From the NCBI GenBank assembly GCA_008974855.1, contig BFAR01000055.1, positions 1 to 6,383 on the forward strand: DNA of 6,383 nucleotides. Reading direction: 5' to 3'. This document shows, piece by piece, positions 1 to 5,114 of this stretch. Both the position numbers and the translations under genes were made by a program. Source of the DNA: an archaeon MnTg01. Lineage in GTDB: Archaea; Thermoproteota; Nitrososphaeria; Nitrososphaerales; Nitrosopumilaceae. A model generated the notes under the pieces. The model did no database searches, had not been told where the DNA came from, and saw only the letters and a list, made by a program, of their open reading frames with translations. Each line of letters begins with the position of its first letter. Positions within the stretch are counted from its first letter, which is position 1.

Positions 1-534
1 TTCTTTTGTTAGAAGTTTAGCTTCTTCATCATTGATTACCACTGCATCTACAGCTTTAATCATTTTAATTACTGATGATTTCTTGTTTGCAATCCAAAAC
101 TCAATAGTATCACACATAGAAAATTTTACTTTATCAAATTCCTTGATTATAGCAGAATTTTGGTCAGGATCATTATTTGCTAGATAAACAAATTCAGACT
201 TTTTATAAACTTCAGGCACTTTGGGTTTAAAATTTCCTAATACATTAAGTTCAGTTTTAAGTGTGGTTCTTGTACTAAGAGTTTCATCGTATTTCCCATC
301 ATAATGAAAGGTCTTTCCTTCATTGATAGTAAGACCTTGTAGATCTAGGTATTTAGAAAGAATCCTGTGATATGTTTTTGGAAAATCTGTTCCTGCTACT
401 GCAATAAGGCCAGGTTTTACAAAATAACTTGCAGAGATGCTAGCAAAGGTAGCTGCACCACCCAATACTCCTTTTAACACTTTATTTGGAGTTCGTATTG
501 TATCAATAGCTACTGAACCAAAAACTGTTAACAT
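1..534 (-). CDS. PfkB/ribokinase-family sugar or nucleoside kinase, C-terminal part beyond the left edge
   Basis: The reading frame starts with ATG at 534 and stays open for 178 codons to the window edge, so only the N-terminal half or so is visible. Known of the family: PfkB kinases transfer phosphate from ATP to a sugar or nucleoside in the cytoplasm. Seen here: an N-terminal beta strand with a family-like aspartate (FGSVAIDT, residues 5-12), the small-residue substrate-site motif GGAATFAS (about 25-32), an AVAGTDFP segment (about 46-53), and near the edge a VVINDEEAKLLT stretch matching the family's N-x-x-E metal/phosphate motif. The diagnostic C-terminal ATP-binding signature with the catalytic Asp would lie outside the window. 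The substrate cannot be told. The gene begins 12 bp after the stop of the upstream membrane-protein gene on the same strand, with no separate TATA box evident, so the two are probably co-transcribed. Confidence 0.82.
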   Translation of the reverse strand, partial: MLTVFGSVAIDTIRTPNKVLKGVLGGAATFASISASYFVKPGLIAVAGTDFPKTYHRILSKYLDLQGLTINEGKTFHYDGKYDETLSTRTTLKTELNVLGNFKPKVPEVYKKSEFVYLANNDPDQNSAIIKEFDKVKFSMCDTIEFWIANKKSSVIKMIKAVDAVVINDEEAKLLTKE

Positions 535-546
535 AATTTTTTTAAA

Positions 547-1005
547 TTAATTTTGATGTATAAATTCTCTTGCTTGGTCATCTGAGGGAAAATAAATGAA
601 AGGAATCTCTAGTGAAGTAAAAAAAACATCATATTTTGTGGTACCACTGATTTTAACAGTTGAAGATTGATATTCTTCCATCTTAGAATGTTCATCTTTT
701 TGATAAATTCCATTTACAGTAGCTTTACTCATAGAAGATAGAAGAAAGGGTTCAAGTACACCATCAGCTATTTTTTTGTCTTTAACAGTAATAGTAAAAT
801 CAGTTTCACCAGCATTTAGGATTAAAAAAGAAGGATTGTCAAACTCTAATTGAACATTATAAGTAGAAACTGAATCGTTTTTTTCTAAAAATTCGGTTTC
901 TGTAACAATAACACCAATATTAGATGCTGCAATATATTGTGAATATCCAAAGAGCCCTATGCCTAGAAATAGTATCACAAGAATGGCTTTCTTTGAGGCT
1001 CTCAT
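547..1005 (-). CDS. Membrane-anchored LEA14/WHy-like protein
   Basis: This 152-residue protein has one hydrophobic segment at about residues 6-24 after an MRASKK start, then a beta-rich domain. It therefore looks like an N-terminally anchored or secreted protein facing outward. The domain shows the pattern of LEA14/WHy (water stress and hypersensitive response) folds: a VQLEFDNPSF strand with the characteristic Asn-Pro, a FTITVKDKKIADG hairpin, and a late VKISGTTKYDVFF strand. The family match is by eye and moderate; the role in archaea is not established. Start choice: an ATG at 1014 would add three residues (MYF), but the TATA-like box at 1028-1036 is centred 27 bp from the ATG at 1005 and only 18 bp from the one at 1014. 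A leaderless start at 1005 therefore fits better. It is the first gene of a pair with the PfkB-type kinase 12 bp downstream. Confidence 0.7.
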   Translation of the reverse strand: MRASKKAILVILFLGIGLFGYSQYIAASNIGVIVTETEFLEKNDSVSTYNVQLEFDNPSFLILNAGETDFTITVKDKKIADGVLEPFLLSSMSKATVNGIYQKDEHSKMEEYQSSTVKISGTTKYDVFFTSLEIPFIYFPSDDQAREFIHQN

Positions 1006-1027
1006 AAAATACATTCTAAAAATTAGC

Positions 1028-1036
1028 TTTTTAAAA
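1028..1036 (-). promoter_or_regulatory. TATA box for the LEA14-like gene
   Basis: On the minus strand it reads TTTTAAAAA, centred about 27 bp upstream of the ATG at 1005. That is the spacing expected of an archaeal TATA box driving a leaderless transcript. It supports the shorter start of the downstream gene. Confidence 0.5.
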
Positions 1037-1138
1037 CAAGAGGGAAAAAAACCAGATAATATGTGTAAAAGTTTTGATATCTTCTTAAAGCTACTTAGAG
1101 CTAACAGAATAAATCGATTCTAGCCTCACAAAAAATAG

Positions 1139-1633
1139 ATGGCTAAAATTAAGCTAAGATTTGGGGAAAATGAAATTGAGATCGAATCTAGAGATTTTTA
1201 TGTTGATAATAACACCTTAGGGGATGTCATTGATAGTGTTACGACACATATGGAAGAAAATAGAGCTAGATTAGTCTTTGACGAAAAAACTTTTGAAAAA
1301 CAGACAGGAAATCAAAATACATTTCACACCAATGTAAACTATCTACGAACACTTGAAAATGCCGAAGTCCATGAACCAGAATTTGATTCTCCAATGCCTA
1401 TATTTGCTGAAGAAATCAAAGATAAGATCAATTTCTTAGAAAAGAAATCATTTTTTGACCAACCAAGAACTGTATCTGATACAGTAAGTGAACTTAGAGA
1501 ATATGGTTGGTCAGCAAGTACACTTCTTGTATCAAAAGTATTAGTTAAGATGGCATTCAATAAAGAAATTCTAAAAAATTCTCAAGATAAAAGAAGCTAT
1601 TATTTGGCAAAAGAAGCTATATTAACTACTTAG
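1139..1633 (+). CDS. Uncharacterised protein with winged-helix-like C-terminal domain
   Basis: A 164-residue soluble protein that I do not recognise by name. It has no signal peptide, membrane segment or cysteine. The N-terminal part (residues 1-25) looks like a short beta hairpin (KIKLRFGENEIEIESRDFYV), followed by a helical stretch. The middle is acidic and probably flexible (about 70-92). The C-terminal 65 residues carry a pattern typical of winged-helix domains. A helix and loop FFDQPRTVSDTVSELREYGW (105-124) is followed by a recognition-helix-like STLLVSKVLVKMAF and then a strand with paired tyrosines (RSYYLAK). This suggests a DNA- or protein-binding wing, but the N-terminal half gives no function. 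A weak TATA-like AATAAA at about 1109-1114 sits 27 bp before the ATG, so a leaderless start is plausible. Its last 8 bases overlap the end of the opposing zinc-ribbon gene. Confidence 0.8.
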   Translation: MAKIKLRFGENEIEIESRDFYVDNNTLGDVIDSVTTHMEENRARLVFDEKTFEKQTGNQNTFHTNVNYLRTLENAEVHEPEFDSPMPIFAEEIKDKINFLEKKSFFDQPRTVSDTVSELREYGWSASTLLVSKVLVKMAFNKEILKNSQDKRSYYLAKEAILTT

Positions 1634-1820
1634 ATTTATAATTGCAAATTTTGCAATCTTCTAAAACATCTCCTTCTAAATGATCAAAGTGAGAGTTACA
1701 TATCTTACAAGTGTGATGCATGTCAAAATAACCATCATTTTCAACTTTACCTATTTGCTTTGATTCAAGTTCGGTACTTTTACATTTGATACAATGGCAA
1801 CCACATTCCACAAAATCCAT
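1626..1820 (-). CDS. Zinc-ribbon microprotein, 64 residues
   Basis: A short Cys-rich protein with three CxxC knuckles: C10-C13, C38-C41 and C56-C59. Additional Cys/His residues sit at C6, C8, H9, H35 and H36. The first two knuckles, 24 residues apart, have the spacing of a zinc ribbon; the third could complete a second site together with the extra Cys/His. There is no membrane segment, so it is probably cytosolic. Small zinc-ribbon proteins of this kind are common in archaea and usually bind nucleic acid or a protein partner; here the role is inferred only. Start choice: the ATG at 1820 lies about 24 bp below a TATA-like element at 1839-1847 that also points the other way. The end overlaps the convergent winged-helix gene by 8 bp. 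Confidence 0.75.
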   Translation of the reverse strand: MDFVECGCHCIKCKSTELESKQIGKVENDGYFDMHHTCKICNSHFDHLEGDVLEDCKICNYKSK

Positions 1821-1838
1821 AACTAATATTCAATAATG

Positions 1839-1847
1839 TATGTATAG
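1839..1847. promoter_or_regulatory. Divergent TATA element shared by two zinc-microprotein genes
   Basis: The 48 bp between the ATG at 1820 (minus) and the GTG at 1869 (plus) hold one obvious TATA-like run, TATGTATAG on plus and CTATACATA on minus. Its centre lies 26 bp from the plus start and 23-25 bp from the minus start. A single near-symmetric element could therefore place the transcription machinery for both leaderless genes. Confidence 0.5.
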
Positions 1848-1868
1848 TTTGTCGTTTTTCTAAAAATA

Positions 1869-2024
1869 GTGACCAAAAAAAGAGAAATCCCCATAGAAAT
1901 TGATGACCATTTTAAATTGTTTGGTAAAGAACCATGGGAAGTTGAATATGGTGAAAAATGCCCCATTTGTAATGTAAGAATTGACGAGTATGGATTTTGT
2001 TCGTGTGGTTCTAGCGGAGATTAA
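1869..2024 (+). CDS. Zinc-ribbon microprotein, 51 residues, GTG start
   Basis: This frame begins GTG ACC AAA AAA and runs 51 codons to TAA. The N-terminal half is charged (TKKREIPIEIDDHFKLFG, then EPWEVEYGEK). The C-terminal half has a compact metal-binding pair: C31-P-I-C34, and ten residues later C44-S-C46 ahead of a short GSSGD tail. This is the look of a rubredoxin-like or zinc-ribbon knuckle, with one CxxC and one CxC instead of two CxxC. No other start fits: there is no ATG in this frame. The GTG is 26 bp from the TATA element shared with the divergent zinc-ribbon gene. Its 3' end overlaps the end of the opposing PEF-CTERM gene by 14 bp. The function is unknown; the small size and missing ATG make it easy to overlook. 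Confidence 0.62.
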   Translation: MTKKREIPIEIDDHFKLFGKEPWEVEYGEKCPICNVRIDEYGFCSCGSSGD

Positions 2025-2931
2025 GTCTATTTTTGAATTGAAGAGCAATAACTATTACAATACCAACAAAAAGTGGTGCTAATATTGGAAATTCTGGCAC
2101 TACCGTTGTTCCAATGATTTCTACTGACCCAGAATTATCTGGTCTAAAATTTAACCAAGAATGAGTTTCATTAGAAAAAAATTCATGTTTAAGAATTTTT
2201 TTGTCATTTAGATAAACATCATAAGGACTCCACAATAGTTCTAAAGGAATAATTAATGTAACCAATTGATCATCTTCATTTACCTCAAAGTTGATTCTTT
2301 TAGTCGGTTGGTCAAAATTAAATAAAGAAATTTCTGTAAGAGTTCTCACTCCAACAATAAACTTTTTGTCTTCCCATTCAATTTCTGTATTCATAGTTGA
2401 TTCATCAATCACATATTCAATAAATGCATCACATATAGCTCCTTGTGATCTACCATAACAAGTAATCCCTACTGCATCTTGTAACATTATTGGTCTGTCG
2501 TTTACAAACAGCATATCAACATCTTTAGGAAAAATAATTTTCGTAGTCTCTAAATTGAAATAATCCCATTTCCATAAACCATCTTCAAAATTTAGAACAT
2601 CATGAAGATCATATTCAATGATTACATCATCTTGTGATGAAAAAATAGTAATTCCAGTTATACTTTCAAGACCTGTAGTTCCGAATTCTACCTTATTTCC
2701 TTCAACATCAGTCACATTAAGATTTGATAAGGTTCCTTCAATAGTTTCCACATTAACAACACTTCTGACCTTGTTAATTTCATGGGTTACATGAATATCT
2801 CCTTGATCTCCTACATTAATTGTAATTAACTTATGTAGAGCAGGTTCACCCAAACTTAGCTGAGCATAAACTAGAGGAATTATTGAAGTAATTACCAATA
2901 CCATCACCATACAAATAATCTTCTTCATCAT
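2011..2931 (-). CDS. Secreted, C-terminally anchored protein with PEF-CTERM-like tail
   Basis: A 306-residue exported protein. The N-terminus is a clear Sec signal peptide (residues 1-23: Met-Lys-rich start, hydrophobic core, cleavage likely after VYA). The body is beta-rich with two cysteines, in a CYGRSQGAIC stretch that could form a disulfide. The tail has the order of an archaeal PEF-CTERM sorting signal: VVPEFP at 277-282, a hydrophobic helix at about 283-298, then basic residues (KNR...R) at the end. Known: PEF-CTERM tails are believed to be processed by archaeosortases; the thaumarchaeal version is usually PEFG, whereas here the fourth residue is Pro. The mature protein is thus probably displayed on the cell surface. 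I see no named domain in the body. The gene starts 8 bp after the cyclophilin stop, with two consecutive ATGs (2931 and 2928), suggesting one operon. Confidence 0.78.
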   Translation of the reverse strand: MMKKIICMVMVLVITSIIPLVYAQLSLGEPALHKLITINVGDQGDIHVTHEINKVRSVVNVETIEGTLSNLNVTDVEGNKVEFGTTGLESITGITIFSSQDDVIIEYDLHDVLNFEDGLWKWDYFNLETTKIIFPKDVDMLFVNDRPIMLQDAVGITCYGRSQGAICDAFIEYVIDESTMNTEIEWEDKKFIVGVRTLTEISLFNFDQPTKRINFEVNEDDQLVTLIIPLELLWSPYDVYLNDKKILKHEFFSNETHSWLNFRPDNSGSVEIIGTTVVPEFPILAPLFVGIVIVIALQFKNRLNLR

Positions 2932-2939
2932 AATTTACC

Positions 2940-3422
2940 CTATTCTGTAGTAACATGAATCATTTTTGCTTCTTGTAAAGGACAATCATTTTGATCCCTT
3001 TCCAAATTTACAATTGTATCTGCTACTTCCATTCCCTCAATCACTTCAGCAAAAACTGTGTATTTTCTGTCAAGAGCTGTTGTATTATCGTCAGATGTAA
3101 CTATGAAAAATTGAGAACCAGCACTATCTGGATCAGTTGATCTTGCCATAGAAACAATACCTCTAAGGTGTGATCTGGAATTAAATTCCGCTTTTAAATT
3201 GAATCCAGGACCACCTATACCCCACTTGCTTTTATCGGGTTGTTTTGAATTAGGATCTCCTCCCTGAATCATAAATCCAGGAATTACTCGATGAAATAGG
3301 GTACCATCATAAAATTTTGATTCTGCCAACTTAATAAAACTCCTTACAGTCTCAGGGGCATTATCTGGAAGTAAATTTAATACAATCTTTCCATGATTGG
3401 TTTCGATTATTGCTTTAGTCAC
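2940..3422 (-). CDS. Cyclophilin-type peptidyl-prolyl cis-trans isomerase
   Basis: A 160-residue single-domain cyclophilin that catalyses cis-trans isomerisation of Xaa-Pro bonds and helps protein folding. The family core is intact: FHRVIPGFMIQGGDP at 43-57 carries the catalytic Arg45 with Phe50, Met51 and Gln53 of the proline pocket. SAGSQFFI at 100-107 and the LDRKYTVFAEV strand near 117-127 follow in the usual order. The position of human CypA Trp121 appears to be Ala here, as in many prokaryotic cyclophilins, which predicts poor cyclosporin binding. There is no signal peptide, so it acts in the cytosol. The start is GTG at 3422; the next in-frame Met is residue 51, inside the catalytic motif, so GTG must be used. 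A TATA-like CTTATGATAAAA lies about 26 bp upstream. The exported PEF-CTERM gene follows 8 bp downstream. Confidence 0.95.
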   Translation of the reverse strand: MTKAIIETNHGKIVLNLLPDNAPETVRSFIKLAESKFYDGTLFHRVIPGFMIQGGDPNSKQPDKSKWGIGGPGFNLKAEFNSRSHLRGIVSMARSTDPDSAGSQFFIVTSDDNTTALDRKYTVFAEVIEGMEVADTIVNLERDQNDCPLQEAKMIHVTTE

Positions 3423-3438
3423 TTTGAAATATTTTTGA

Positions 3439-3450
3439 TTTTATCATAAG
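3439..3450 (-). promoter_or_regulatory. Probable TATA box for the cyclophilin operon
   Basis: On the minus strand the run reads CTTATGATAAAA, centred about 22-26 bp before the GTG start of the cyclophilin gene. It is an imperfect match and overlaps one of the TTATCATAA repeats of this intergenic region. Confidence 0.35.
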
Positions 3451-3495
3451 AGTCTTTGGAATATCTGATAAAGAAATTTAGGTAATTTATCATAA
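3441..3495. repeat. TTATCA repeats between the divergent cyclophilin and HTH genes
   Basis: TTATCATAA occurs twice in direct orientation, at 3441-3449 and 3487-3495. The inverted half TGATAA lies between them at 3466-3471. One copy overlaps the likely cyclophilin TATA box, so the set could be operator half-sites, but AT-rich DNA produces such words by chance. Confidence 0.3.
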
Positions 3496-3555
3496 AACAA
3501 TTATGACTTTAGAATTTTTAGCATTTCTCCAAAATAATGAATATAATATTTCTTA

Positions 3556-3575
3556 CTATGTATTATTAAACATAG
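3556..3575. repeat. Inverted repeat CTATGT-8-ACATAG
   Basis: Two perfect 6-bp arms (3556-3561 and 3570-3575) are separated by 8 bp in the 260-bp intergenic region between the cyclophilin and HTH genes. The spacing of about 14 bp between arm centres could suit a dimeric regulator. It lies about 80 bp above the HTH gene's TATA box. The rest of this gap holds nothing else I can support. Confidence 0.3.
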
Positions 3576-3652
3576 AGATAAATTTTCAAAGTATAAACAA
3601 ATTCTGATCCCTACAAGTCACATACATTAAAAATTATCTAAAGAAAAGTAGT

Positions 3653-3660
3653 CTTATATA
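3653..3660 (+). promoter_or_regulatory. TATA box for the small HTH gene
   Basis: CTTATATA is centred 26-27 bp upstream of the GTG at 3683. It is a strong match to the archaeal TATA consensus and fits a leaderless GTG start. Confidence 0.65.
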
Positions 3661-3682
3661 GAGCAATAAAAAATTAGAAACT

Positions 3683-3928
3683 GTGAATCGCACAAATCAA
3701 AGTACGATTATTAAACAAGCCATCAATTCTTTTCTTGATAAGGGGCTTACTGATAAACAAGACATTTACAGCAAAGTCGTAGAGGAATTAGGGGTTCCAA
3801 GACCAACCGTTAGAAGAGTTGCAAGGGATCTACGAAATGAGTTGGTAGATAAAATTAAGATCTTACAATCTGAGATTCCAAAGCCCACTGGAACTTATAC
3901 AGAAGTTATTGCTGAAAAGCAAGAATAA
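3683..3928 (+). CDS. Small helix-turn-helix DNA-binding protein, 81 residues
   Basis: The short protein is almost all helical. Residues 5-20 form a first helix, DKQDIYSKVVEELGV (24-38) a second, and PRPTVRRVARDLRNELVDKI (39-58) reads as turn plus recognition helix. The turn V-P-R-P-T-V and the Arg-rich following helix are what one expects of an HTH that reads DNA. A short tail with prolines and acidic residues follows. There is no ligand-binding or membrane domain, so it is either a small transcription factor or a chromatin-like protein; I cannot name the regulon. GTG is the only sensible start and lies 27 bp from a strong TATA box. A T-rich tract follows the stop. The intergenic repeats upstream could be its own targets, but that is inference. 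Confidence 0.8.
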   Translation: MNRTNQSTIIKQAINSFLDKGLTDKQDIYSKVVEELGVPRPTVRRVARDLRNELVDKIKILQSEIPKPTGTYTEVIAEKQE

Positions 3929-3936
3929 GATCTAGA

Positions 3937-3948
3937 TTTTTATTTTTT
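3937..3948 (+). terminator. T-rich terminator after the HTH gene
   Basis: A run of five T, an A and six T begins 9 bp after the TAA at 3926-3928. Oligo-T tracts in the non-template strand are the usual archaeal termination signal, and the next gene has its own TATA box. Confidence 0.5.
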
Positions 3949-3990
3949 CATCTTAAATCTCAATATTTTGAATTAATCTCAGCATTAACT

Positions 3991-3998
3991 GTTATATT
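3991..3998 (+). promoter_or_regulatory. TATA box for the two-helix membrane protein
   Basis: GTTATATT is centred 26 bp upstream of the ATG at 4021, which supports a leaderless start there. Confidence 0.6.
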
Positions 3999-4020
3999 CT
4001 AGAATTTTTTCAATAAGATA

Positions 4021-4281
4021 ATGGGATATCTATGGAACAATTTAGCTACTTTGGTAACGGGCATATTTGCGGCTGTCCTTACTGGTTTATGGTATGTATT
4101 TCTAGACTTTGCACCCATTACTAATTTCATCTTTATGATGGCGGTTCCAATTACTTGGTTTCTCACATTTATGTGCTGGATTGTCCAAAAAGGAGCAGAT
4201 TATTCACATAAACACAGTGCTAAGATGGTAAAAAAAACCATCAAGTACACTGCTGATGGGAAACAAGTTACTACAACTTAA
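4021..4281 (+). CDS. Small membrane protein with two transmembrane helices
   Basis: An 86-residue protein with two hydrophobic segments: about residues 8-28 (LATLVTGIFAAVLTGLWYVF) and about 32-54 (ITNFIFMMAVPITWFLTFMC). They are joined by a very short DFAP turn, so the pair should form a hairpin in the membrane. The C-terminal 30 residues are hydrophilic and basic (KGADYSHKHSAKMVKKTIKY, then DGKQVTTT) and by the positive-inside rule should lie in the cytoplasm. There is no signal peptide cleavage site or catalytic motif, and I do not recognise the family. The TATA box 26 bp upstream fixes the ATG. The coiled-coil frame begins 4 bp after its stop and, remarkably, the open part of that frame is in phase with this gene across the TAA stop. 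Confidence 0.75.
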   Translation: MGYLWNNLATLVTGIFAAVLTGLWYVFLDFAPITNFIFMMAVPITWFLTFMCWIVQKGADYSHKHSAKMVKKTIKYTADGKQVTTT

Positions 4282-4285
4282 TTAA

Positions 4286-4443
4286 ATGAAGAAAAAATAA
4301 AAGACATTGAAATAGATCGAATCAATCAAGAAATCGTAAACTTACAAACACAGGTAGAAATCGAATCACTCAAATTTGAACTTGCTACTCTTAGATTGTT
4401 AGCATCTAAAGAAAAAACTAAACGTAAAACAAAGAAAAAGTAG
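4286..4443 (+). CDS. Coiled-coil microprotein with a one-base frame break at its start
   Basis: An ATG at 4286, 4 bp after the preceding stop, reads M-K-K-K and then hits TAA at 4298-4300. In the -1 frame the sequence is open from 4282 to the TAG at 4441-4443, and from 4288 gives 51 residues with a plainly protein-like pattern. Ile/Leu/Val residues recur at heptad spacing from IKDIEIDRINQEIVNLQTQV to LKFELATLRLLASK, followed by a Lys-rich tail (KTKRKTKKK). This open frame has no ATG or GTG of its own. Adding one A to the six-A run at 4292-4297, or slipping back one base on its AAA codons, joins ATG to the coiled coil as a protein of about 52 residues beginning MKKKIKDIEIDR. Alternatives are read-through of the upstream TAA (same phase), a sequencing error in the A run, or a decaying gene. 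The function is unknown; the neighbouring membrane hairpin could be a partner. Confidence 0.5.
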
Positions 4444-4445
4444 TT

Positions 4446-4562
4446 TTAACTACAATTTTCACAATGATGTTTTTCATGATTATTCTTACAGCTGGGGCAA
4501 CTGATAGCTCCACCATAATGACACTTACAATCACAAGAATCTATCGAACTTTCTTCAACCAT
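4446..4562 (-). CDS. Cys/His-rich microprotein, 38 residues
   Basis: The ATG at 4562 opens 38 codons to TAA at 4446. Cysteines lie at 10, 12, 14, 22, 25, 34 and 37, with histidines at 15, 29, 32 and 33. Two CxxC knuckles (C22-P-S-C25 and C34-E-N-C37), eight residues apart, look like a tight zinc finger or ribbon. The CDCKCH run before them could hold a second metal. Seven cysteines in 38 residues is far above chance and argues that the frame is real. It lies tail to tail with the coiled-coil frame, only 2 bp between stops. A TATA-like AAATATTAAG (minus strand, 4588-4597) is about 30 bp upstream of the ATG, slightly long for a leaderless gene. It resembles the other two zinc microproteins of this window in size and cysteine layout, but not in sequence. 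Role unknown. Confidence 0.6.
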   Translation of the reverse strand: MVEESSIDSCDCKCHYGGAISCPSCKNNHEKHHCENCS

Positions 4563-4648
4563 CTATATAGAATAAGTTCTACGTCATCTTAATATTTGAC
4601 TATTCAAAAATCAGTTTAGGTATGAACTTTAATCAATTTGGCGTAAAC

Positions 4649-4660
4649 TTTTTAAATTTA
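4649..4660 (+). promoter_or_regulatory. TATA box for the secreted protein gene
   Basis: TTTTTAAATTTA is centred about 26 bp upstream of the ATG at 4680. That spacing would make the transcript leaderless, which conflicts with the good ribosome binding site lying between the two. Confidence 0.55.
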
Positions 4661-4665
4661 TGCTT

Positions 4666-4673
4666 AAGGAGAG
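4666..4673 (+). promoter_or_regulatory. Shine-Dalgarno-like AAGGAGAG
   Basis: AAGGAGAG lies 6 bp before the ATG at 4680 and is the only strong anti-16S match in front of any gene in the window. It can work only if transcription starts upstream of it, for instance from the CTATATAG element at 4563-4570, rather than from the TATA box at 4649-4660. Confidence 0.5.
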
Positions 4674-4679
4674 TTAATC

Positions 4680-5114
4680 ATGGCGAATAATAGAATCATT
4701 ATTGGATCTATTTCAGCTTTAGTAATCTTTTCTGCTTTAATGTCAACTATGATCTCGTCAGCAGATGCTGTTACTTCACCAAATACTGAAATAATTCCAC
4801 TTAACAGTGAAATCGGAATTGAAAAAACAATTCTTTCACTAAGTGCTTCACAAGATAATACTTTACCATGGGGATTTGTTGAAGGAAAAATTGCTAATCA
4901 TGTTTCTAACTATCCGGTCATCATACAAATTTACGATGATGATGGACATGCAACTCTTTTTGCTCAGACCGATGTTGAAGAAGATGGTTCTTATGAATAT
5001 AGATTTAGAGTTAGAAATGTAGATGATGGTCAAGTAATTAATATTTTTGAAGGAGATTATTATGTAAAAATTTTCAAGGTAGTATATCTTGATCCTAGTT
5101 CTGGTAAAATTTAG
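4680..5114 (+). CDS. Secreted beta-sandwich protein of thaumarchaeal envelope type
   Basis: A 144-residue exported protein. Residues 1-30 form a Sec signal peptide with an AxA-type cleavage site (A28-D-A30). The mature part is one compact beta-rich domain. It contains WGFVEGKI (64-71), a YPVIIQIYDDDG strand and turn, then DGSYEYRFRVRN and FEGDYYVKIFKVVYL, an alternating pattern typical of Ig-like or carboxypeptidase-regulatory-like repeats. From memory, similar YRFRVR...INIFEGDY segments recur in thaumarchaeal surface proteins; I could not check this. There is no anchor or PEF tail, so the product is likely soluble outside the cell or bound to the S-layer. The single domain is short compared with multi-domain relatives, but the ending does not look broken. 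Its last 20 bases overlap the opposing FMN reductase gene. Confidence 0.8.
   Translation: MANNRIIIGSISALVIFSALMSTMISSADAVTSPNTEIIPLNSEIGIEKTILSLSASQDNTLPWGFVEGKIANHVSNYPVIIQIYDDDGHATLFAQTDVEEDGSYEYRFRVRNVDDGQVINIFEGDYYVKIFKVVYLDPSSGKI

Noticed and set aside
1339..1560. Minus-strand open frame of 73 codons
   Set aside because: It lies wholly inside the winged-helix-like gene on the other strand, has low-complexity Ser/Leu-rich content, and no TATA box or family-like motif.
1860..2048. Minus-strand open frame of 62 codons
   Set aside because: It is antisense to the GTG-started zinc-ribbon gene, and its Phe/Asn-rich content is what the complement of AT-rich coding sequence gives.
3503..3607. 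Possible 34-codon frame starting with ATG in the cyclophilin-HTH gap
   Set aside because: No TATA box at the right distance, Asn/Ile-rich composition typical of chance AT-rich frames, and no recognisable motif.
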